A DNA stretch of 64,000 bases from Nocardiopsis sp. N85 (GCF_028882275.1 NZ_JARBUT010000024.1:1-64000), one strand, 5' to 3'. Shown: positions 1-8,606, numbered from the stretch's first letter. Translations and numbers: made by a program. Notes: generated from the sequence alone by a model not told the origin.

Positions 1-355
1 CCGGGCGCTCGACTAGCGTCGCGGGGTCACTCGATATGCGGTTGTGGCGCCAGAATAGGGCACACGCGATCGTTCCGCGTACGGTTTCCGGTCGGATCAC
101 CGAAGAAGATCGAAGGTTCCTCGTCTTCGCAGTTCAGGGCACTGATGTTCGACCCCTGCGCAATGCCGCCTTGCTGACGGGAAAGCCTTTGGGTCCGCTT
201 TGGTTGTTTCGCGTTTTTGGGGTGTATCAGCGCCGATAAAGAGCGATAAGCGCCTTCGATGGGAAAGCCGATGTCACGGGCCGCTGAAGCACACCGGATC
301 ACGGCCACCCCGCACCGGAGTGCTCGGGGGCCGAGCCCTCATGCGGCCCCGTCCT
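1..355. other. No supported gene
   Basis: I see no gene here with a convincing start, Shine-Dalgarno sequence or family match. Short open frames exist on both strands but read as low-information peptides. The region is downstream of the minus-strand antiporter and may hold its terminator, though no strong hairpin with a T-tract stands out. Confidence 0.6.
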
Positions 356-1525
356 TCACCCCGGCCTTCGCTCCGTCGGGTCCGGGACCGCGCGGGTGAC
401 CTCGGGCTTCCCGCCGCTCCGCCGTGTGCTCAGCTCGTGGACCATCACCGCCGACAGCCACAACGCGGTGAGTGGAATGACGAACCACAGCATCGCGGCG
501 CTGTAGGGCCGCAGGACCGCGTGTTCGGTGGCCTCCAAGACCAGGTAGGAGATGTAGGCGGCGTAGAAACCGACGAGCAGGGCGCCCTCCCAACGGGTCA
601 CGGTCAACCGGGTCAGGGTGACCGGCAGCAGTACCAGGGCCACCGCCACCATGATCGGCAGGTCGAACCGCAGGGCCGCCGGCGCGACGGCGATCCCCTC
701 GGGGGCGATGAGGGCGGTCAGACCCAGCACCGCCCCGAGGTTGAACACGTTGCTGCCCACGATGTTGCCCACCGCCATGTCGCGCTCGCCCCGCCTCACC
801 GCGACGACGCAGGTCACCAGCTCGGGCAGTGAGGTACCGACCGCCACCACGGTCAGGCCGATGAGCAGGTCGCTCACCCCCAGCGCCGTCGCGATCGCGC
901 TGGCCCCGTACACGAGCAGCCGTGCCCCGGCCACCAGCAGGACCGTGCCCAGGGCCACGAACGCCAGGTCCACCAGGATCGACCTCGTCCGTGTGGTGCT
1001 CCGGGCCGGGCCGTCCGCCCCCGGACCGGAGCCATCGGCGCTCACCCTCACGGAGGCCGAACCGTCGATCGCCCGACGCCGGGAGACGATCACCGTGACG
1101 GCGACGTAGACCACCAGGGCCGCGAACAGCAGGCCGCCGTCGACACGGCCGAGGTTCCCGTCCAGGGCCATCAGGAGCACGACCACCGACAGCACCACCA
1201 TCACCGGGATGTCGGCACGCACGACCTGGGAGTTCACCAGCAGGGGGACGAACAGCGCCGACGCCCCGAGCACGAACAGGATGTTGGCGATGTTGCTGCC
1301 CACGACGTTGCCCACGGCCAACCCCGGATATCCGGAGAGCGCGGCGTCGGTACTGACCGCCAGCTCCGGTGCCGATGTCGTGAACGACACCACGGTCAGG
1401 CCCACGACCAGCGAGGACATCCCCATGGTCCGCGCCAGCGAGCCGGCGCCCCGGACGAGCGACTCCCCTCCGGCGATCAAGAGTACGAAGCCCGCCGCCA
1501 GGGCGAGAATCACCAACACGTTCAC
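356..1525 (-). CDS. Calcium/sodium antiporter (CaCA family, YrbG-like)
   Basis: Predicted inner-membrane cation/Ca2+ exchanger of 389 residues, the usual length for bacterial YrbG/CaxA-like proteins. It has two homologous halves of about five membrane segments each. Each half carries the alpha-repeat signature: near residues 40-80 the stretch SFTTSAPELAVS followed by GNVVGSNIANILF, and in the second half GTSLPELVT followed by GNIVGSNVFNLG. The acidic residue in each PEL motif and the GSN asparagines are the family's ion-binding residues. A polar linker near residues 150-180 joins the halves. The ATG start immediately precedes the first hydrophobic segment. No operon partner is visible, and the physiological ion was not determined. 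Confidence 0.93.
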   Translation of the reverse strand: MNVLVILALAAGFVLLIAGGESLVRGAGSLARTMGMSSLVVGLTVVSFTTSAPELAVSTDAALSGYPGLAVGNVVGSNIANILFVLGASALFVPLLVNSQVVRADIPVMVVLSVVVLLMALDGNLGRVDGGLLFAALVVYVAVTVIVSRRRAIDGSASVRVSADGSGPGADGPARSTTRTRSILVDLAFVALGTVLLVAGARLLVYGASAIATALGVSDLLIGLTVVAVGTSLPELVTCVVAVRRGERDMAVGNIVGSNVFNLGAVLGLTALIAPEGIAVAPAALRFDLPIMVAVALVLLPVTLTRLTVTRWEGALLVGFYAAYISYLVLEATEHAVLRPYSAAMLWFVIPLTALWLSAVMVHELSTRRSGGKPEVTRAVPDPTERRPG

Positions 1526-1806
1526 GTGGGCCTTCCGATCGTCTCACCGGGTCGCGCTGGGCATACCCGTCACCACGGCCTTTCTCCCATGCGGGTCCCC
1601 CGGTTGCCGAACTCGGAAGCGGCGGAGCGAAGTCCGCCCCGCCCGCCGAGCCACGGACCCCGTCACGGGCCGGGTCGTTCGCTCGGCGGATGTCGGGAGG
1701 CCGGGAACCATCCGCTCATCAACGGCGGTGAAGCCGCACCGAACCGTTCGGTTCCGACGTTTCCGGAGCGATGAGCCGGTCCCACGCCCCCGCCGTCCGC
1801 ACATGA

Positions 1807-1838
1807 CGAAGGGCCCGGGGTGTTGCCCGGGGTCTTCG
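1807..1838. terminator. Hairpin terminator after the DUF397 gene
   Basis: CGAAG...CCCGGG, a short GTGTTG loop, then CCCGGG...CTTCG form a long GC-rich stem just beyond the DUF397 stop. It probably ends the minus-strand XRE/DUF397 transcript. The rest of 1526-1849 shows nothing recognisable except the antiporter's upstream region. Confidence 0.6.
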
Positions 1839-1849
1839 CGCGGATGTGG

Positions 1850-2014
1850 TTACTTCTCGGCCGCCAGGGCCGCGACCCACTCGGAGGAGGTGAAGCTCAG
1901 ATGCCCGGCGTCCCTGTTCCGGGTGTCGCGGACGTCCGCGCCCACCGCATGCTCCCGGGTCTCCACGCAGTTCGCCCCCGTAGAGCTGTAGCTGCTCTTG
2001 TGCCAGTCGTTCAT
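1850..2014 (-). CDS. DUF397 family small protein
   Basis: A 54-residue protein beginning MNDWHKSSYSSTGANCVE, the hallmark of DUF397 (W-x-KSSYS followed by the N-C-V-E signature). The middle has a VRDTRNRDAGHLSF core and the C-terminus ends in EWVAALAAEK. Its ATG overlaps the stop of the upstream XRE gene in an ATGA arrangement, so the two are translationally coupled. In Streptomyces, DUF397 proteins pair with WhiJ-type DUF5753 regulators and are thought to modulate them. Here that role is inferred from family and context. It is well supported as a gene despite its small size. Confidence 0.92.
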   Translation of the reverse strand: MNDWHKSSYSSTGANCVETREHAVGADVRDTRNRDAGHLSFTSSEWVAALAAEK

Positions 2015-2772
2015 GCGAGGTCCTTCAGTTCTGCGAGCGAGTGACGGGCGGGGAGAGCCATCGCCAACGACTCTGTGACAAGTGTTTGCAGCCGCCCGTG
2101 CGAAGCGTTTCCGTGGATGACGTTACCGTCTGCGTGATCGCTGCTGATAGCCAGTTCCCCGGAGCGCAATCGGAAGGCGAGAAGAGTGGAAGCGGGTTCC
2201 AGCAGGATCGACCCTCCCGGTACCAGGTGCACCGCCACCCGTCCGGTGGCGATCAGGTTCAGCAGGTGCTGTGCCTGCTCCCTCCGGACTTTTTCGTCGA
2301 AGCCGGTCAGAGCAGTCGCAGGGAACACCGCCGTGACCCGGAGCAGGGGAAGTTTCCCCAAGCGTTCCGTTCGCAACTTGGTGAGCCGTGCGATCTCCTC
2401 ATCCGACACCAGCGGCCACCCTGACCGGAAGACCTGGGTGGCGTACGAGGCGCACTGGAGGTACCCGGGTACGAGCACGGGGGAGACGATGTGGAGAGTG
2501 CGTGCGGCCTCCTCGATTCCGGACAACGTTCTCGCCCATTCCGGAACCGCTACACCGCTGGCCGCCACGCGCCACGATGACAGCAGCTTTCCCTCGGCGT
2601 TCAAGACGGCGTCAAGCGTTTCCGCCATGGGCAACTTTGGCAGTGAATGACCGTTCTTCCAGCGAGAAACCGAGGCCACGGACGAGGCTGTGCGCGCGGC
2701 AAGCTGTTTCTGAGAGAGGCCGCGCAGTTCCAGGAACCGGGCGAGCGATTCAGGAAAGGGGGGTTCCGTCAT
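2011..2772 (-). CDS. WhiJ-type XRE regulator (HTH_31 + DUF5753)
   Basis: DNA-binding regulator of 253 residues. An N-terminal helix-turn-helix (about residues 10-60) contains ELRGLSQKQLAART and SVSRWKNG. It is followed by the DUF5753 domain with the typical VPGYLQCASYATQVFR and YTTQ-like region and a C-terminal LRSGELAISSDHADGN segment. I chose the ATG at 2772 because it places MTEPPFPESLARFLELRG at the domain start; an in-frame GTG at 2799 would add nine residues. It is coupled to the DUF397 gene downstream. Members of this family (WhiJ and relatives) control development and antibiotic production in Streptomyces. Targets here are unknown. Confidence 0.92.
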   Translation of the reverse strand: MTEPPFPESLARFLELRGLSQKQLAARTASSVASVSRWKNGHSLPKLPMAETLDAVLNAEGKLLSSWRVAASGVAVPEWARTLSGIEEAARTLHIVSPVLVPGYLQCASYATQVFRSGWPLVSDEEIARLTKLRTERLGKLPLLRVTAVFPATALTGFDEKVRREQAQHLLNLIATGRVAVHLVPGGSILLEPASTLLAFRLRSGELAISSDHADGNVIHGNASHGRLQTLVTESLAMALPARHSLAELKDLA

Positions 2773-2870
2773 GTGGGTCAGATTACTTCTGAGTTCCACA
2801 TCGCATCAGGGTTTTCCTGGAAATCCTCAGTTGATGGCGGTACCGGGGGATCGGAAGCCACCTTGGTGCC

Positions 2871-3161
2871 ATGGAACCTGTAGCACGGCAGACCCCGACT
2901 CCACGGGGACACGACACCGAGACGGCGGTGCTGGCGCTGCACTCCGCACTTCGTCGCCGAGGTGTGGCGGCAGTGGCCGGCGACCTTCCCGACTCGGTGC
3001 GGGCGGAGCACGCGGGGCGGCAGATCACCGTCCGGCTCGTGGACGGCCAGTGGTGGCGTCCGATGCCCGGCGAACCGAGCGTCACCGTCCCGGTCGCCCG
3101 CCAGGGCTCCGAGGACCTGCTCGCTCGGCACCTCGTCTCCGAACTCCTGGGGCGGCTGTGA
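2871..3161 (+). CDS. Hypothetical protein next to XRE/DUF397 pair
   Basis: A 96-residue protein that I do not recognise at family level. It has an N-terminal ETAVLALHSALRRRGV helix, then a beta-rich stretch with QITVRLVDGQWWRPMPGE, and a C-terminal DLLARHLVSELLGRL helix. It is transcribed away from the XRE regulator, with a short intergenic space of about 100 bases that would hold both promoters. Its stop overlaps the GTG start of the next gene (GTGA), implying co-translation. Codon use matches the surrounding high-GC genes. It may be an accessory partner of the XRE/DUF397 pair; that is inference from position only. Confidence 0.7.
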   Translation: MEPVARQTPTPRGHDTETAVLALHSALRRRGVAAVAGDLPDSVRAEHAGRQITVRLVDGQWWRPMPGEPSVTVPVARQGSEDLLARHLVSELLGRL

Positions 3162-3547
3162 ACGCCGACGAACCCCTCACCTGGGCCGAGTTCCGCCGCC
3201 TCACCCGGCCCCGCGCACCGCGGATCCCGCAGCCCCGCCCGGAGGAACGCCCTCCGCTGCCCCGCCGCACCGCCATCCGCACGCCCGAACCCCCGGGAAG
3301 GGAAACCGCGATGCCCGCCCACCCCGACGCCTCGGCCCCCCACTGCGGTCGGCCCGCCACCGCTCCCCAGCAGGAAAAGGCCGACGAACTCTTCGACCGG
3401 CTCTCCTCCCTCCTGCGCGACGCCGCCGACCCCGACGCCGACCCCGCCCGGCTGGTCCGCGAGGCCGACCGGGCCTTCGACACCCTGCACCGGCACCTCA
3501 GCCGCGGTGGCGCGCTGCCCCGGCCCTGGCGCGACGCCCGCCACTGA
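3158..3547 (+). CDS. Hypothetical protein coupled to upstream small gene
   Basis: A 129-residue protein starting at a GTG that overlaps the previous stop. The N-terminal half is proline and arginine rich and looks disordered. The C-terminal half (from about residue 70) predicts a helical hairpin with EKADELFDRLSSLLRDAADPDADPARLVREADRAFDTLHRHL. No family is recognised and there are no membrane segments or signal peptide. Tight coupling to the upstream gene supports a real product. The disordered-then-helical layout would suit a small binding partner, but no function can be assigned. Confidence 0.62.
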   Translation: MNADEPLTWAEFRRLTRPRAPRIPQPRPEERPPLPRRTAIRTPEPPGRETAMPAHPDASAPHCGRPATAPQQEKADELFDRLSSLLRDAADPDADPARLVREADRAFDTLHRHLSRGGALPRPWRDARH

Positions 3548-3853
3548 CACCGTTTCCCTTCCGGAGGGGACCCGAATTCCGCCGGGGCCGAGGGTTCTCC
3601 GGGCCTTGAGGAGTTCACCCTTGAGATATCCGGCGACGGCGGTTCCTACCGTGTCCGCCACGGCGGCCTGTTTCTGTAGGAGCACACCCCCTGAGGAACC
3701 CATGCCCGGTGGCCGACTCCTCGGTCGTTGCTCCACCACGTCCGCCGCGTGGTGGAGCAGCAGCGCCATCGTCATCGGCTTCGCTGGCCGCGCCTTCGGT
3801 CTGGCGTCGACACCGCCCCCGGCGGCATCCCTTGGGGTCGGCGGGGGCCGGGG
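3548..3853. other. Intergenic region, nothing recognised
   Basis: About 306 bases between two convergent transcription units. There is an SD-like GGAGGGGA near 3560 but no plausible gene follows it. No clear terminator or repeat was found. Confidence 0.5.
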
Positions 3854-4564
3854 TCACAGATCCCGCCCCACGTAGGCGAGGAAGAACATGCCGTAGAGCA
3901 GAGCCGATGAGAACAGGTACGTGAACACCGGTGTGCACAACAGGGCTCCACCCCGGGCGGCGATCCCACGGCACAGCAGGATGAGCAGGGCCACCCCGCA
4001 GAGATCGAAAGCGGTCACATAGGGGTTGGCGTGGTCCGCGTAGTAGGGGAGTCCCCGGTAAGCCAGGTACAGGGGGATGAGGATCAAGGAGACGGGTACG
4101 GCCGCGGACAGGGCTGCGGTCACTGCTCTTGCGGATCGGAGTCGGTTCCCGCACACGCCCAGAAGGGGGCCCAGCCAGAGGGCGGTGAACGCCCACCCCT
4201 GGTACTCGAACTGGTTCCGGGCGTACTCCGTGCTCTGCCCACCGATGAAGTGTCCGAGCACCGCCGCCACGAGGACGGCGGCTCCAAGCGTGGCCGCCCA
4301 CCCGCGCCGTACCGCCAGCCATCCGACCAGCACCGGCGGCAGGACGAACAGCCCGACGGAGACGCTGCTGTAGATGTTCCATTTGAAGACATAGGCCTCT
4401 GAGGCCAGCCCACAGACGAACCCCAGGGCGGCCGCCGTTACAAGGACAAGCCAGGGGTACCGGTCCAGGAACGCCCTAAGGGTGCCGGGCGGTGGTTCCG
4501 GGCGCGCCGACCAGAATATCCGTTTGATGCTAACCGTGGCGCGGGTGGGGAGTTTTTCACTCAT
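3854..4564 (-). CDS. Polytopic membrane protein (DUF6518-like)
   Basis: A 236-residue integral membrane protein with about six hydrophobic segments after a basic 35-residue N-terminus. Landmarks include VLVTAAALGFVCGL, GLFVLPPVLVGW, VLGHFIGG with a following EYARNQFEYQGWA loop, and FDLCGVALLILLCRG. It is clearly paralogous to the membrane protein at 12339-13007: both share LGHF, EYA-N--EY, GLFV-P-VL-GW and the DLC--AL-LL-CRG segment in the same order. Its start overlaps the stop of the upstream alpha/beta hydrolase gene by eight bases, placing it in that WXG100-like/DUF1023 operon. The DUF6518 label is from memory of similar proteins. Function unknown. Confidence 0.82.
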   Translation of the reverse strand: MSEKLPTRATVSIKRIFWSARPEPPPGTLRAFLDRYPWLVLVTAAALGFVCGLASEAYVFKWNIYSSVSVGLFVLPPVLVGWLAVRRGWAATLGAAVLVAAVLGHFIGGQSTEYARNQFEYQGWAFTALWLGPLLGVCGNRLRSARAVTAALSAAVPVSLILIPLYLAYRGLPYYADHANPYVTAFDLCGVALLILLCRGIAARGGALLCTPVFTYLFSSALLYGMFFLAYVGRDL

Positions 4565-6158
4565 CAGGGGTTCCGCCGGTCAATACATCGGTCAGGTAAT
4601 CCATGGTCTCCTCGTCCTTGAAGTAATCACTGTGGCCGGTTTCATTCCAGGGTTTGTGGCGATTGCTCACAGGATCTCGGGTATCAGGATCGCTGATGAA
4701 CCTGTCCTCGTGCAGTGGCCTACCGAAGTCCACCCCAGGAATAAAACCTGACGAAATGATCCAGTCATCATCTCCGACGACGATATGCACATCCTCTGGA
4801 TCAGTGGAAAGCTCGGTGACGTGGTCGACGCTCGCCCCCGGGCCACCGACCAAAAGCAATTTATCTGTGCCCAGGCCACCACCGATGGCGGGATTGTCCG
4901 CCGCCCCGACGACGTAGGCGCCGAAGCTATGCCCCAGGACTGTGGTGTGCGGTGGAGTGTCTCCTTGGTGTGTGGCTCGCAGGCCTTCCTGGAAGTCGAC
5001 GAGATCGCTGGCGGCCTCGTCAGGGCTGAAACCTGCACTGGGAGGCGTGTTGTATCCCATCCACACGATGGTGGCGTGCTCCGAGTCTGGATCTTTTTCC
5101 CGAGCTCCCTCGTAGAGGTCTTCTGCTCGTTGCATCGGTAGCCCGATGGTCCCCATGTCGTTGGACATGCCGGGAACCACGGTGGTCACGTAGTCGGCTA
5201 TGTCGGGATTCCCATTCGAGATGACCGCTTGCCCTCCACCTTCGGCCCACGGATCGAGATAGATGAGAAATTTACCGTCATCCTCCTCCAGCATATTTTT
5301 TATCTCTTCCAAGTCGAGACGGGTGCCCAATATATAATATGGATCCGATAGGTTGAATTTCTGGGTATTCTCAATTTCTTCGAGCAGATACTCCCGGTTG
5401 AGCTGGTCACGCACGACGATGGGGATGCCGTCGAGGTTGCGCAGATCATCCCGGTAATCCTCCACGGCCCACTCCTGCTGGTGCGGGGCGAGGTCGCGCC
5501 ACCAGTCGGCGACCTCCTGCGGGGTCCAGTCCTCGGCCGGGCCGAACTCGATCTCGGCAGGTATTTCACCGCCCAGGAGGTGAACTTCGCGGCCGCTGAT
5601 GAGCCCACGGTCCACCGCGCGCTCCCACAGGGCCTGGTCGGGACCGTTGGTGAGAACCTTCTCGGTCCTCTCCTTCTCCTCGTCGAACTCCTCGCGGGCC
5701 GTGTCGTGCTCCTTCAGCAGGCCCGCTCGCACGGTCAGCGCGTGAGTCATTTCAGCGGTCTCCGGAGAGGTGCCGTCGGCGGTCAGCATGCCGTCCGCCT
5801 CTTCGATGCGCAGCAGGGCGGCGGCCTTGTGCTCCTCCCAACGCCGCTCCAGATCCTCACGTACCTCCTTGTACGTTTCCACCGCGTCCGCGTAGAAGCC
5901 GAGTGCCAGGCCTGTACCGGTGAGCAGTTCGGCCAGGTCCTGCCAGGACTGGACGTCTGTTTGGGAAGCGTCGCCGATGTCCCAGGCGACGGCCCCGGCG
6001 AATTCGGTGGCGGTGGACTGTAACGTTCCGTCCAACTCTCCCGTGTGGCCGAGCATCGTGTTCCTGAGCTCGTACAGTTGCTCGGCGCCGCCCCTGACCT
6101 CTTCGGCATCGGATTCGATGTCTTCGGGCAGGCCCAACTTCAGTCCGGCGATCGACAC
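4557..6158 (-). CDS. DUF1023-type alpha/beta hydrolase with WXG100-like N-terminus
   Basis: A 533-residue protein starting at a GTG with AAGGAGG seven bases upstream. The N-terminal 250 residues are helical and resemble the WXG/T7-effector fold, with a long coiled-coil-rich stretch. From about residue 285 it becomes an alpha/beta hydrolase of the DUF1023 type. The nucleophile elbow is VLGHSFGAYVVG (Ser in GHSFG), an oxyanion-side motif lies in WMGYNTPPSA, and the acid/His region is near VHIVVGDDDWI and RHKPWNETGHSDY. Such proteins sit beside WXG100 genes in actinobacteria. The 3' half (4557-5450) has AT-rich codons, including AAATTTACC and TATATAATATGG, unlike its neighbours. Hydrolase substrate unknown. 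Confidence 0.88.
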   Translation of the reverse strand: MSIAGLKLGLPEDIESDAEEVRGGAEQLYELRNTMLGHTGELDGTLQSTATEFAGAVAWDIGDASQTDVQSWQDLAELLTGTGLALGFYADAVETYKEVREDLERRWEEHKAAALLRIEEADGMLTADGTSPETAEMTHALTVRAGLLKEHDTAREEFDEEKERTEKVLTNGPDQALWERAVDRGLISGREVHLLGGEIPAEIEFGPAEDWTPQEVADWWRDLAPHQQEWAVEDYRDDLRNLDGIPIVVRDQLNREYLLEEIENTQKFNLSDPYYILGTRLDLEEIKNMLEEDDGKFLIYLDPWAEGGGQAVISNGNPDIADYVTTVVPGMSNDMGTIGLPMQRAEDLYEGAREKDPDSEHATIVWMGYNTPPSAGFSPDEAASDLVDFQEGLRATHQGDTPPHTTVLGHSFGAYVVGAADNPAIGGGLGTDKLLLVGGPGASVDHVTELSTDPEDVHIVVGDDDWIISSGFIPGVDFGRPLHEDRFISDPDTRDPVSNRHKPWNETGHSDYFKDEETMDYLTDVLTGGTPDE

Positions 6159-6170
6159 GAAAGAGCCTCC

Positions 6171-6494
6171 TTAGAAGAAGTTGATCTCAAGTGAGGGAAC
6201 GGCCGTGGTCGAAGCGAAATCGTCGCCCGCGGTCCTGTCGGTTTCCCCGATCTCACCGGCCGCGCCGCCGGTGTTCTCCGCCAGGGCGTTGGCGTTGGCC
6301 GCAGCGGTCTTGATCCGCCTGCCGGCTTCGGCCTCGAAGTCGTGCAACGCCGACTCGATGTCCCAGGCGCCGTGCACCAGATCGCTGAAAGCCTCGAAGA
6401 GCGGCCCGGACAGACCCGACATGGTCTCCGCCATCTCTTCGGCGGACCGGCTCCCCGCAATGGCCTCTGGAAGGTTCACACCGGCTACGGACAT
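6171..6494 (-). CDS. WXG100-like small helical protein
   Basis: A 107-residue helical protein, 12 bases upstream of the DUF1023 hydrolase gene and with a good AGGAG ribosome site. A central turn reads HGAWDIESALHDFEAEAG. It resembles ESAT-6/WXG100-type partners, with two helices and a W near the turn (G-A-W instead of strict W-x-G), followed by a C-terminal EINFF tail. Such proteins commonly form secreted or scaffold dimers with the larger helical N-terminus of a co-encoded hydrolase. No type VII secretion ATPase is in the window, so export is unproven. It is first in a three-gene operon with the hydrolase and the membrane protein. Confidence 0.75.
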   Translation of the reverse strand: MSVAGVNLPEAIAGSRSAEEMAETMSGLSGPLFEAFSDLVHGAWDIESALHDFEAEAGRRIKTAAANANALAENTGGAAGEIGETDRTAGDDFASTTAVPSLEINFF

Positions 6495-6985
6495 GCGTGC
6501 TCCTAGGGGAAGAAAAGCAAGGATGCGGGGCGACGAAGGATCATAAGGCGCCCGAGAGGGGCGAGGAAACGTTAAGTGGGCCTTTGGCTCCGCTGCGCGT
6601 CCATGCCTCGTGTGGATCTGCTATGTGGCCAGGAAGTTCTTCTTGATATGAATAAAAAACAATGATATTCATCATTCTTGGTGCCTTCGACCTGCTTCTT
6701 TTCGGCTGGCGAACGGCACAGAATCCTCCTGTCCGCCGAAGGCCTCTCGGCCGTGACCGCAAGTGGTCAAGAAGCGCCGCGCCTCAACATCGATTCGTCG
6801 GCGGGTTGTGGCCACTGGTGGATACCGCACCCCCGCCTGTCATGTCCCTGGCTGGCGAAGGGCAGACCACCGCCTGGCAACCGTGGTACGCGCCGAGTAC
6901 CGGCGGCCCTGAGGAGACTCCGACTCCGCGGGTGCCGCGGGCCGTCCCCCTTCCCGTTGTCGGGACCTGTTCTAGGGTGTGGACC
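6495..6985. promoter_or_regulatory. Divergent promoter region with AT-rich dyad
   Basis: This 491-base gap separates the minus-strand WXG100-like operon from the plus-strand ATPase gene. Around 6640-6676 it becomes strikingly AT-rich for this genome. Two nested dyads lie there: ATGAATA (6648-6654) with TATTCAT (6666-6672), and AATGAT (6661-6666) with ATCATT (6671-6676). They could be an operator or a promoter for one or both units. The rest contains no supported gene, and an open frame running into the ATPase lacks a start signal. Confidence 0.5.
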
Positions 6986-8062
6986 ATGGCGAGATACCCG
7001 ATCACCAGACTTGAAGCCGACGGCTTCGGGCCGCTCGACGAAGTCGACATCCGGCTCAGCCCGACGTTGAACATCGTCACCGGGGAGAACGCCACGGGGA
7101 AGTCCCAGCTGCTCAAGCTTCTGTACGCGGGCACCCGGTCCCTGTCCGGCAGGCCGACGCTCACCAAGAGCGCGCTCTCCTCCGACATCGCAGAGGCCCT
7201 CATCGGGATCTTCCGGCCCGACCAGCTCGGACGCCTCGCCCGTCGGGTCCAAGGGCGGGGCCGTGCCCGCGTCGAGCTGAAGTACGGGGGGATCAGCGAC
7301 CCTCTGGCCTTCGACTTCGCTTCGAACGCCCGGAGCGACGTGCGGATCGTCTCACTGCCTCGGACGCCGCTCGACGACACACCGGTCTTCCTCCCGTCAC
7401 GGGAACTGCTCTCCCTGTACCCGGGCCTGGTCTCCCTGTTCGAGACACGGGAGGTCGAGTTCGACGAGACCTGGCGCGACACCGCACTGCTGTTGGGCCG
7501 ATCCGCCCTGCGAGGCCCCCGGGTAAAGGCCGCGACCGAACTGCTGGCCCCCCTGTTGGGAGAGATCGAAGGGACCGTTCTGGAGGAGAACGGACGCTTC
7601 TACGTCCGCTTGCCCGGCGGTACGGCCGGGGCGGGCAAGATCGAGGCACACCTCGTGTCCGAGGGCTTCCGGAAACTGGCCATGATCATCAGGCTCGTCT
7701 CCAACGGGGTACTGCTGGAAGGCGGCTACCTGTTCTGGGACGAGCCGGAGGCGAACCTCAACCCCAAGACACAACGGGCGGTGGCCCGGACCATCCTGGC
7801 CCTGGCCCGCAGCGGCACCCAGGTGTTCGTCGCCACTCACAGCGTGTTCCTGTTGCGGGAACTCGAACTGCTCCTCGAACAGGAAACGCAGGAGAACCCG
7901 ATCGAGCCCCGGTACATCGGCCTCTACCGGGAGGCGCCGACGGAAGAGGGCGCCCTTGTGCAGGCCGTCCGCGCCGAAACCGCGACGGACCCGGCTGACC
8001 TGAGCGCGATCGCCGCTCTGGAAGCCGAGTCGTCCCAGAGTCTGCGGTATCTGGGAGTCTGA
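6986..8062 (+). CDS. AAA15/AAA21-type ATP-binding protein (OLD/SMC-like ATPase)
   Basis: A 358-residue ABC/SMC-superfamily ATPase. It opens with ITRLEADGFGPLDEVDIRL and the Walker A sequence GENATGKS at residues 33-40. A middle region (70-190) has no recognised subdomain. The C-terminal half carries LVSEGFRKLAMII (signature-like), Walker B YLFWDEPEANLNP with D252-E253, and the switch histidine in ATHSVFL (H285). There is no Toprim domain, so it is not a full OLD nuclease. I start at ATG 6986 because the family N-terminus aligns there. Four bases downstream lies a PD-(D/E)XK-like gene on the same strand. ATPase-plus-nuclease pairs of this sort are common in phage defence. That role is inference. 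Confidence 0.9.
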   Translation: MARYPITRLEADGFGPLDEVDIRLSPTLNIVTGENATGKSQLLKLLYAGTRSLSGRPTLTKSALSSDIAEALIGIFRPDQLGRLARRVQGRGRARVELKYGGISDPLAFDFASNARSDVRIVSLPRTPLDDTPVFLPSRELLSLYPGLVSLFETREVEFDETWRDTALLLGRSALRGPRVKAATELLAPLLGEIEGTVLEENGRFYVRLPGGTAGAGKIEAHLVSEGFRKLAMIIRLVSNGVLLEGGYLFWDEPEANLNPKTQRAVARTILALARSGTQVFVATHSVFLLRELELLLEQETQENPIEPRYIGLYREAPTEEGALVQAVRAETATDPADLSAIAALEAESSQSLRYLGV

Positions 8063-8066
8063 CCGC

Positions 8067-8606
8067 ATGCCGGTGGAAACCGAGGTCGACGGGTCATTCT
8101 TCGTCTTTCCCGACGGCTGGCACGTGGAGAAGCTGGACGAGTGGCCTGAGCAGAAGCAGGCGACCCAGCCCCCGTTCCACTCCAAGGGCTGCGACCTCGT
8201 GGCGATGAAGGACGGGATCCTGTGGCTCATCGAGGTGAAGGACTACACGTATCCGAACGCCCGGGTGCCGGACGACCTCGCGGAGAAGGTCGGCCTCAAG
8301 TTCTTCCACTCACTGGCAGTCCTGCACGCGGTGGCGCGCTGGGGGCAGGACAGCCGTCGGGAATTCAGCGCGGCTGCTCTGGCCTGCCGGGAGGCACATG
8401 TCTGCCTGGCGGTGGAACTACCCGACGGAGGGCGCAGGCTGATCGGGGTGCAGACCCCGCTCGCCAACCTGAGGGCCGGACTCCGGCGGGTCACCAGGAA
8501 GTTGAACGTGCACCGTCCCGTCGTCAGCAACTCCCACAGGATGAACGGCGTTCCGTGGGAGATCCGGCGGAATCCCGAAACCCGTGGCACCCACAGCGAC
8601 CGCTGA
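8067..8606 (+). CDS. PD-(D/E)XK nuclease-like protein partnered with the ATPase
   Basis: A 179-residue protein with a compact restriction-endonuclease-like motif. GCDLVAMKDGILWLIEVKDYTYP gives D43, then E56-V-K58 at the end of a beta strand, matching the D-x(12)-E-x-K pattern of PD-(D/E)XK nucleases. The flanking order (strand, strand, then a helix with AEKVGLKFFHSLAVLHAVARW) fits that fold. The C-terminal third has VCLAVELPDGG and an arginine-rich end that might bind nucleic acid. It begins four bases after the ATPase stop, so the two are almost surely co-transcribed and perhaps form one complex. No close named family is recognised. Nuclease activity is predicted, not shown. Confidence 0.72.
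   Translation: MPVETEVDGSFFVFPDGWHVEKLDEWPEQKQATQPPFHSKGCDLVAMKDGILWLIEVKDYTYPNARVPDDLAEKVGLKFFHSLAVLHAVARWGQDSRREFSAAALACREAHVCLAVELPDGGRRLIGVQTPLANLRAGLRRVTRKLNVHRPVVSNSHRMNGVPWEIRRNPETRGTHSDR

Noticed and set aside
27..308. Minus-strand frame with a GNRTRNDRVCPILAPQPH-like peptide
   Set aside because: Resembles spurious peptides read across tRNA-like sequence, but I could not fold a cloverleaf at 36-140 and no TTCGA loop is present. No ribosome site. Left as unannotated.
339..1547. Long frames antisense or shifted to the CaCA antiporter
   Set aside because: Low-complexity Arg/Gly/Pro-rich translations typical of high-GC shadow frames; the antiporter is the real gene.
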